50,880 bases of DNA from Flavobacteriales bacterium UBA1993 (GTDB taxonomy: Bacteria > Bacteroidota > Bacteroidia > Flavobacteriales_G > Salibacteraceae). Where the stretch lies: NCBI GenBank assembly GCA_002336485.1, contig DDCZ01000002.1, positions 1-50,880 on the forward strand, read 5' to 3'. The notes under the pieces were generated by a model that saw only the letters and a program-made list of their open reading frames with translations, was not told the origin of the DNA and did no database searches. Positions 25,670 to 33,400 of the stretch are shown piece after piece (position 1 is the first letter of the stretch; each line of letters opens with the position of its first letter). Made by a program: the position numbers and the translations under genes.

Positions 25670-28270
25670 ATGAAAAGCAACATCGCGGGAATCGGACTCC
25701 TTGGAGTTTTGTTGATCTCAACACAAAACGTGTTTGCTCAATCCAAATCTGACAAACAGACCAACTCATTTCAGACTGAGAGGGTCATGGATGAAAAGCT
25801 GGGTAAGTTGAGGTCTCACTATGATGAACGCAGATATGAAGACGCATACGACCTGTACAAGGATTTATACCTAGCCCATTACAACAGCGTGAACGACGGC
25901 GATAAGATGATAATCCTAGATTGGGGAATTAGACTGGCCTTTATTAGTGAACAGTGGGATGATTTAGATCGGTACATAACGGAGTATTATAGTCTTGATC
26001 CTTACTTTTCCTCGGAAAGCCTGAAGGAATCCTCTCCATTACTCAAGTCATACATCGGAAATTTTGTTCGAGCAAAAAGTGAGCAATTCGTTTATGTCAA
26101 CAAACACAAGCAAAATATTGACCTAATTCCCGCTTCTATAACAGTTTATACAAAGGAAGACATCGAGAGACTGGGAGCCAGAAACCTGCTCGATCTTGTG
26201 AGAATAACTCCGGGGTTCGCGGAACTTGGAGACAATAATGAGCGAATCATTGGAACACGTGGCACCTCCAGTACTTCACTTCAGGATATATTGATCCTAA
26301 TTAATGGCCATCGTATCTCTGACGTGTTCACAAATTCGAACGGGCCCGACTGGCTAAGCTTGGATTATGTGGAGCAAATTGAGTTAATGAGAGGCCCCGG
26401 TTCGGCGCTTTATGGAGAAAATGCGTTCAGCGGCGTAATAAACATTATCACCAAAGACGGACGATATAAAAATACAAATCGACTTTCTGTGAAGACCGGT
26501 ACAGGCAACACATTTAGAAACATCAGTCCGAAATACAATACATACAATATTCACTATGAGTATGGTCGAAAACTAAGTAATTCCGAGGGAGTATTCATCT
26601 CGGCAACCTATACACAATCCGGAGGTGCTGAAATTGATCATTCAACCTTGGGTGAGTCAACGGTGCTCCCTGATATTAGCGGAACAGATACTATTAGGTC
26701 GGCTTCGGTGGGAGGTAAAGAATACATCAATCGATACGGTCCTGGATATAATATCTTGCTGAATTACAACCGAAAGGCACTCAAGGTGACGTCCAACGCA
26801 CAATCAAATGCCTTCGTATATTCTCGGCCTTCGAGTTTAAACCTTTGGAAAAGCGATACGCCTGATGAACGAAAAAACCGAATTCGAAAGGATCGCAGAG
26901 AATTTGTGCATGTGGAGTACGGCTTGTTCGATAATTCCGACCGATTTCAGCACGACTTAAGATTCAAACTTAGTGGGGATCATTTCCATAAGGACATGTA
27001 TTTCCCCGCATATTCAGATGAAACACTTGGAAATCAGCGCATCCTCGGAGATGAGTATCGGGGCACAACAAGCCTGGAATTCTCGAGCGATAGCTTGGTG
27101 AAAAACATAGATCGGCTTGGCAGCCAGCACTTCTTAGTCGGTATGGAGGCCTACTTCAACAATTGGCACTATAACTACTTTGTTGGAAACGATTCCTCCT
27201 TTGTGTTATCTCAAACGGAAGATTATTTTACCAACTCTGGAGAAAGCAGGTTTGAGTATGTGGCTGCTGCGTATACTCAAATCGAACAACACGTAATTCA
27301 GGATATATTAATAGCCACAGTTGGGGTCCGAATAAACTATCACAGCAAGTATTCAAATTTTGACAAATTTGAGTGGGGCAAACAATATTCCCCGCGATTG
27401 GCCCTTATTTATCTCGCTCCAAAGAATAAGAAAGACTTAAATGTTTTCAAGGCCAAGCTGCTCTACAATTCCGCTTTTTTTCCGCCTCCATTTTTGTACA
27501 GAAGAGGAGGTATTTTTGGATTTCAGGGTTCAGATTCACTCACGGTGCAAAAGATCGAAAGTGGGGAGTTGGTACTAAGCGGTGATCTTCCGAGTAAGTT
27601 GAGCTACAGCGTTTTGTTTTATGCCAACAAGATTGACAACATCATTGAAAATGTGTTTGTGCCTTCCATCGGCGATCGCATCTACATAAACGCCCCGCAG
27701 GCTCGGAGAAACACGGGTGTGGAGTTTGAAATTCGACACGCACTGGAGCTCGATAAGTTTGATTTACGATCGTTTTTAAACTATTCGCTTGCCATGGAGA
27801 ACGATTTCAACGACACCAAAGAGCATACGTACTTTGATTTATTCAATTCGAAGTACTTCACTACAAATAGCACGCTGGCAAATTACCCGGCTTCTATGGC
27901 AAACATTGGCGCTGACATTATCACAAATACCAAAATAGAATCTGGTGGAACTAGTTCAAAGCCAAGATTTTCGTTCGGAACAAATGTTCAATGGATTGGA
28001 GAGACAACAGTTTACTCTACGTACAGCATTGATCAGGGAGAGTTGGTGTTAAACCCAGGAGGTGCGCAAACCAAATCTACCCTGCCGCAGGCGTTTATTA
28101 TTGATTCAAGATTCAAGGTTTACTATCGGAAGTTGAACTTTGGAGTGTCTGTATATAACGTTGCAAACAACTCATATTATCTTCCCAGCGTTAACTTTAG
28201 ATCGCGGAGGCAAAATGCGGAAAGCAGAATGATCTTGTTGAATTTCACCTACTTAATAAACGTAAACTAG
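25670..28270 (+). CDS. TonB-dependent receptor with helical-repeat N-terminal region
   Basis: An 866-residue outer-membrane receptor. ATG 25670 gives a signal peptide (MKSNIAGIGLLGVLLIS...FAQ); an ATG at 25646, one base after the previous stop, is possible. Residues ~30-135 form an amphipathic helical, TPR-like segment. The plug domain at ~150-265 has ITVYTKEDIERLGARNLLDL, IGTRGTSSTSLQDILILING and the GPGSALYGENAFSGVINIIT signature. A 22-strand-type beta barrel follows, ending in an aromatic strand (MILLNFTYLINVN). It lacks the carboxypeptidase-like N-terminal domain of SusC proteins and has no SusD partner. Its location inside an injection-system operon is unusual; the ligand is unknown. Confidence 0.87.
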   Translation: MKSNIAGIGLLGVLLISTQNVFAQSKSDKQTNSFQTERVMDEKLGKLRSHYDERRYEDAYDLYKDLYLAHYNSVNDGDKMIILDWGIRLAFISEQWDDLDRYITEYYSLDPYFSSESLKESSPLLKSYIGNFVRAKSEQFVYVNKHKQNIDLIPASITVYTKEDIERLGARNLLDLVRITPGFAELGDNNERIIGTRGTSSTSLQDILILINGHRISDVFTNSNGPDWLSLDYVEQIELMRGPGSALYGENAFSGVINIITKDGRYKNTNRLSVKTGTGNTFRNISPKYNTYNIHYEYGRKLSNSEGVFISATYTQSGGAEIDHSTLGESTVLPDISGTDTIRSASVGGKEYINRYGPGYNILLNYNRKALKVTSNAQSNAFVYSRPSSLNLWKSDTPDERKNRIRKDRREFVHVEYGLFDNSDRFQHDLRFKLSGDHFHKDMYFPAYSDETLGNQRILGDEYRGTTSLEFSSDSLVKNIDRLGSQHFLVGMEAYFNNWHYNYFVGNDSSFVLSQTEDYFTNSGESRFEYVAAAYTQIEQHVIQDILIATVGVRINYHSKYSNFDKFEWGKQYSPRLALIYLAPKNKKDLNVFKAKLLYNSAFFPPPFLYRRGGIFGFQGSDSLTVQKIESGELVLSGDLPSKLSYSVLFYANKIDNIIENVFVPSIGDRIYINAPQARRNTGVEFEIRHALELDKFDLRSFLNYSLAMENDFNDTKEHTYFDLFNSKYFTTNSTLANYPASMANIGADIITNTKIESGGTSSKPRFSFGTNVQWIGETTVYSTYSIDQGELVLNPGGAQTKSTLPQAFIIDSRFKVYYRKLNFGVSVYNVANNSYYLPSVNFRSRRQNAESRMILLNFTYLINVN

Positions 28271-28275
28271 CAAGC

Positions 28276-30417
28276 GTGGCATTTTTTCAAAAAGAGAATT
28301 TTCGACAAGATTTGTTCGGCGGATTATCCGCAGGAATCGTTACTCTTCCAGTCGCGTTGGCCTATGGAGTGGCCACAGGTTTGGGACCGATAGCCGGAAT
28401 GTACACCGCAATTATCCTGGGATTAATTGCGGTCATTTTTGGAGGTACCGATACACAAATTAGTTCACCAGTTGGGGCAATGACCGTTGTTGTTGCGTTC
28501 ATCATCTCCACAGAAGTCACCATCGCAGGTAGCATTGATGCTGCATTGCCAGTACTCATTGTCATGTTTGCCCTTACAGGTCTTATACAGATGCTCATGG
28601 GGCTCTTTAAAGTGGGAGCCAACATTCGCTACGTGCCTTATACTGTCGTAAGTGGATTCATGAGCGGCATCGGAATTATCATCATGGTGCTTCAGGTGAA
28701 GGATGTCTTTGGAGTGTATGATTCGGGCTTTAAGTCGGTTCCCAGCATCCTCATGCATTTTGATTATTTTGTTTTAAATGCAAATTGGTATTCGGTGCTT
28801 GTGTCCGCATCAACGGTGGGTATCATCTACTTATTTCCCTTAATCACTAAGCGTATCCCAAGCAGCCTGATCGCTTTGATCGTAGTGACATCGGTGGTAT
28901 ATTTTCTTAAGCTTGACGTCCATAGCCTTGGAGAAGTAGAAATCCATTTTTCACATTTTGAAATGTCATTCTTTGATCAGATTTTTCAATCCGAGGTAAT
29001 GTTTCGAATCGTTTTAGCCGCGTTTTCTCTCGCGGTTTTAGGTTCGATCAACACACTGCTTACATCGGTTGTTGCGGATAAAATGACGCACACGGTGCAT
29101 GATAGCAACAAAGAATTATTTGGTCAGGGTCTAGGAAACCTTGTTGCCGGTATCTTTGGAGGATTCCCAGGTAGTGGAGCAGTTGCCTGCACTGTCGCAA
29201 ATATTCAATCGGGAGGTAGAAACAAAATTTCTGGAGTAATTAGCTCGTTGTTTCTACTGGTGATTTTGCTCTTTGGCAGTCATTTAGCGGCTGTTATTCC
29301 AAATGCCGTCTTGGGCGGAATTCTATTCCATATTGGTATTGTAATCATCGATTTTAAGACGTTAAAGCGTGTATCCAAAATCAGTAAAGCTGACAATTTT
29401 GTCATGTTCACAGTATTGACCCTTACCGTGTTTTGGAATTTGGTGTATGCGGTCGTTATAGGATTGGTTTTCGCCTCTTTTCATTTTATGAAGCGCATGT
29501 CCGATGTGGTGGAAGCAGACACGAATAAGTCACGCGTGGATGAATTAGTGAACGAAGTCATCGGTAGATTTAATGACAAACTTATTCGTGCTTTGATTCA
29601 GCTTTTTGTGGTGATAGCCGACCTTGAAGGACATACAAATAAGAGTAGAGTAGTGGTTGAGAATTTTCTGAAAGGGAGAGTGCATCAAGACCAAATGAAA
29701 CCATACATGACTTTTTATGATGACCTGATCGAACGTCAAATTCAAGTCAGCAAGAAGAAAGAAGGCCTTCATAAAAAGAATTCTATGAGTTCAGTAAAGG
29801 TGCTTAAGATCTGCACTCAGGTAAACAAAGAACTTGCGAGTAGAGAGAAGTACTTCATCTTGATGCGGCTCATCGAGTACGTAAACAGTGGTGATGCGCC
29901 TACTGTGCAAGAGCTGGAATTTGTAGATTTAGTTGGCGATGTGTTTGGTATTTCCCAAGAACAGATCACTGAGGCTAAGGAGATTGCATCGGGCGAGGAT
30001 AATGTAGCCGAAGAGTCTACTCGAATCATCCGAGACATTAAGGGGTTTGAGAAACATGTGCTTATCAAGAATCTGAAGGGGCCAGTCTTCTTTGGATTTT
30101 CTCATCGGTTCTTAATTTCTATGCGCAGTATATCGACTGACACAAAAGCAGTCGTGTTCAATATGTCCTTTGTACCCTTTATGGACCATTCTGGCGTTCG
30201 GACTTTTGCAGAGGTTGTTCAATTTTTAAAAGGAAAGAAAATTGAAGTTTGCTTTAGCGGACTAAGTGATGAGAATCTACGACTCTTGCGTGGAATAGAT
30301 TTGATCCCGCATACAATTCCTGAAGAATGCGTGTTTAACGGTATAGAAGAGTGCGTTATGTGGCTGAATGAACCTGGCCAAATAAAGCACTCCACGCTCA
30401 CGGAGGCGGACGAATAG
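28276..30417 (+). CDS. SulP-family anion transporter with TerB-like insert and C-terminal STAS domain
   Basis: A 713-residue inner-membrane transporter starting at GTG 28276. Residues ~1-400 form the SulP core of hydrophobic helices (FGGLSAGIVTLPVALAYGVATGLGP; GGFPGSGAVACTVANIQSGGR). Residues ~515-570 contain a helical segment with YVNSGDAPTVQELEFVDLV, which resembles TerB-like domains (acidic residues after helix 1). Residues ~588-700 are a STAS domain (VLIKNLKGPVFFGFS; FMDHSGVRTFAEVV) that keeps the serine often phosphorylated in this fold. SulP proteins move sulfate, bicarbonate or dicarboxylates; the substrate is not readable here. It begins 5 bases after the TonB receptor and ends 4 bases before the tape measure gene, so it is in the operon. 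Confidence 0.87.
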   Translation: MAFFQKENFRQDLFGGLSAGIVTLPVALAYGVATGLGPIAGMYTAIILGLIAVIFGGTDTQISSPVGAMTVVVAFIISTEVTIAGSIDAALPVLIVMFALTGLIQMLMGLFKVGANIRYVPYTVVSGFMSGIGIIIMVLQVKDVFGVYDSGFKSVPSILMHFDYFVLNANWYSVLVSASTVGIIYLFPLITKRIPSSLIALIVVTSVVYFLKLDVHSLGEVEIHFSHFEMSFFDQIFQSEVMFRIVLAAFSLAVLGSINTLLTSVVADKMTHTVHDSNKELFGQGLGNLVAGIFGGFPGSGAVACTVANIQSGGRNKISGVISSLFLLVILLFGSHLAAVIPNAVLGGILFHIGIVIIDFKTLKRVSKISKADNFVMFTVLTLTVFWNLVYAVVIGLVFASFHFMKRMSDVVEADTNKSRVDELVNEVIGRFNDKLIRALIQLFVVIADLEGHTNKSRVVVENFLKGRVHQDQMKPYMTFYDDLIERQIQVSKKKEGLHKKNSMSSVKVLKICTQVNKELASREKYFILMRLIEYVNSGDAPTVQELEFVDLVGDVFGISQEQITEAKEIASGEDNVAEESTRIIRDIKGFEKHVLIKNLKGPVFFGFSHRFLISMRSISTDTKAVVFNMSFVPFMDHSGVRTFAEVVQFLKGKKIEVCFSGLSDENLRLLRGIDLIPHTIPEECVFNGIEECVMWLNEPGQIKHSTLTEADE

Positions 30418-30421
30418 AAGC

Positions 30422-33400
30422 ATGGCTGCCGAGCATGAAATTAACCGACTAATTCTCGAGGTAGAGAATGCACGCGGATTGTCCAGCAGAGATAGGTTGT
30501 TCGAGCTGGTTCAAGTTGTTTTAGAGGAATACTTCAGTCAATTTGATATCATTGGTGTAGACACAGTGTTTGATCGTATAGAGCTTGATCTTGGAGAGCT
30601 CGATCCAGAGAACTTTGAAACCGAATTTAATGTTAGGCTGAGGCTCCTTCTCAGCCAGGAACTCAAACTATTTTTTGATCAAAATGGAATTCAAGCCGAG
30701 ATTCAATCGAGATCAAAATTGGCTATTGGTGAATTATTTGACGAATACCTCAGAACAGGAGTAAATGCCCAAAATGATCGATCACTTTCTTCTGTATTCT
30801 CAAAACTGGTTTCCGATGATATCGTTTCATTGGAGCGCATATTAGATTCGAGCGAATCATGGCCAATTATTCGCCAACGTCTGTTTGATCAAATAGACTT
30901 TTCTTCATATGAATCGTACTGGATAAAAAGTAAGGCTTCCACGTATTTGCCAATTAGACGAATCAATCAAAAAATTCTCAATGACTTTTCTGAACGGGCC
31001 TTTTTAAATTATGGCTTTGGTGGACTGCAAGGGGTGCTTAAGAAGTTTACATACGATTTCATGTTTGCTTCCGATGCCATGTTAGCACCTATTGATGCAT
31101 ACATAAAGCTGCTTCAATCGCAGAAATCTGCCTTTGGGAATTTTGCACATCGAATATCTATCTCCACGGAAAAGTACCTCCAAACTCTAAAGGGCGCTGA
31201 TGTTGAAAGCAGGGAGATTGAGCCTTTTCCTTCCGCGCTGAACTTTGCTGCTCGACGAGACAGAGAACGCATCTTGATGACCTTTTTGATAGAAGGTCGA
31301 TCTCCAGAGCGAATTCAAATCAACGATATTCGGAATTACTTACAGGGGGTGCAGTACAATCAGCTCGATGAAATTGCTCAGAGGCTAGTTTCTGGCCTGT
31401 CAGAACGAGTTTTTCTTGATGGAATTCTTCGAGTTCATCAGGTTTTTTCCCCAGTTCAGCTTAAGTTCTTGTATTCTGCCCTGAGCGCCAAACTCTCGGG
31501 AAGCAATAAGAAAAGTGTCTCCCTCGTGAGCGAGTTTGCTGCGTTGATTGATAAGGCTTTTGGAGAAAATGTGTTCTCAATGTCGATACAGGTATACCGA
31601 GGTTACTATATGCAACGGCGTTTAGGACAAAGCGGAAGCATACAGTTGGTGTCTGAGGTTTCGAAGTACATGAGCGCGAGAAAAGGGAAGACCCCATCAG
31701 AGATAGTTGCCACGGTTGAATCAAGAATGCAATTGTTTAGTGGAGATACGGATAATGAGATTCAAAAGGCTATCGACGGAGCGAAGCAAGCGTTGGAGGA
31801 AATTGACACCATGAGTCACAAAAATGGGCAGCCCAATTGGAGCCAACTGCATGTGTTCATTCACTTTCTTGAAACAGGTTTATGGATTCTTCCAACAGCC
31901 TCGCCACAAGAAACCTTGTCGGAGCTTCTAGAATCTGAAGTCTCGGGCATTCGAAGTGCGTTGTCTGAACGTGTGCATGATCTGGTTTTATGGGTGCGTC
32001 TTATTCATCAGTTTTCGTTGGATCAGGTTCATGTGATTTTTAATAGCGTTTTTGGATTAGATCCGCATTACCCAAGCCTCACGGCGGCACTTCTAATTCC
32101 GCAAAAAGCTGGTGAAATTAACGTAGAACGCGCATTACTTGAGGTCTTCATTACGACCAAAGCGAGAATGCTCGTGGATGAGCAAGCGATGCCCTTGGGA
32201 AATTTTCACTTGGAATTTGCACGGGTATTGGAGCCCCTAACCAAAAAGGATGTTTTGAGCGACCGATTTGAAGGCGTCGATTTCCAACACGAATTATCAC
32301 AATGGATTCATCAACCAAACCAAATTCCTGAGGCCAAAGATCGAAGGGCATTATTGCAGCGCGCTTCAAAGCGGATTGACGTCATTCATGCGTGGTTGAA
32401 TACACCATCGGTACCTATGCAGACCTGGCGCAGTGTTTTTTCGGGATTGGACAAAGAAGTGCTCATTGATCTCATCGATCGGCTGAATCAAATCGTTGTT
32501 ATTCAAGAACTGGAATCGTTTGTGGATATGATAAGCAGAGCGCACTTCGCAAAGAGTTTAGGTGAGGAGAGACTGGTTTACCTTCTAGTTGGCATAGCAA
32601 AAGGGCAAGGCGAGGCGTTGGTATCAAGTGCAATAAATGATTGGAAAGACTTTAAAACGAAAAATCATTCTGCAGCTGAAAAGGCAGAAACTGCCCTTAA
32701 GAATAGTGTCCAACAAAAGTGGCTTGGATCAACCACTGACGACGAGGCGCTTGGTGCTTTCTTAGCACAATTGGAAAGGACACTGCAATCTGGACAATTT
32801 CGTAGCTCAGTCGAATACGAATCATTTCAGTCGTTTGAAGGAAACTTGAGACGCCTGGTGGAGATAAAAGAACCAAGGCTTCTGAAATACCTTGAACAAA
32901 CTTCTGGCGAAAAGCTGATTGTATTTCTTAGCCGATTGAACCACACCACGTTGAGTGCAATGAAAATTACGCTCGACGCCAAGTTCAAACATACCCTGTT
33001 TCTCGATGTAGTATTCTCAATTCATACCGATGATTTGGAGGAACGTCAAATTGTTGATAGAGTAGTGCTGGCTTATGGATTAGGAAGTGTGCAATTTCAC
33101 CGTGTTGAACTCTTTCGATTTTTAAACTACCACCTTCCCGAAGTAGAACTCCCTGTAATTGAAGGTGAAACTGATACACAGTTTGATGAAAACATCGTGC
33201 TTGCGACGATACATTATTTGAAGTATGGGCGCTTGATCGATGATCGATTAACCGAAGCAAACGTCGAGCTCGTATTGGTTTGGGTTCTTCAATTTCGACG
33301 CGGGGTATTTCTCGCAACAATTAGGCGCGATGCATCCAGAAAGCACATTTTGTTAAGTGTCTTTTCAGCTATTAAAGAATCAAAGTGGGGCTATGCAATC

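Noticed and set aside
25670..28270. SusC-type glycan uptake receptor of a polysaccharide utilisation locus
   Set aside because: There is no SusD partner and no N-terminal carboxypeptidase-like domain; the lone GH18-like gene is 19 kb away and coupled to the cap gene.
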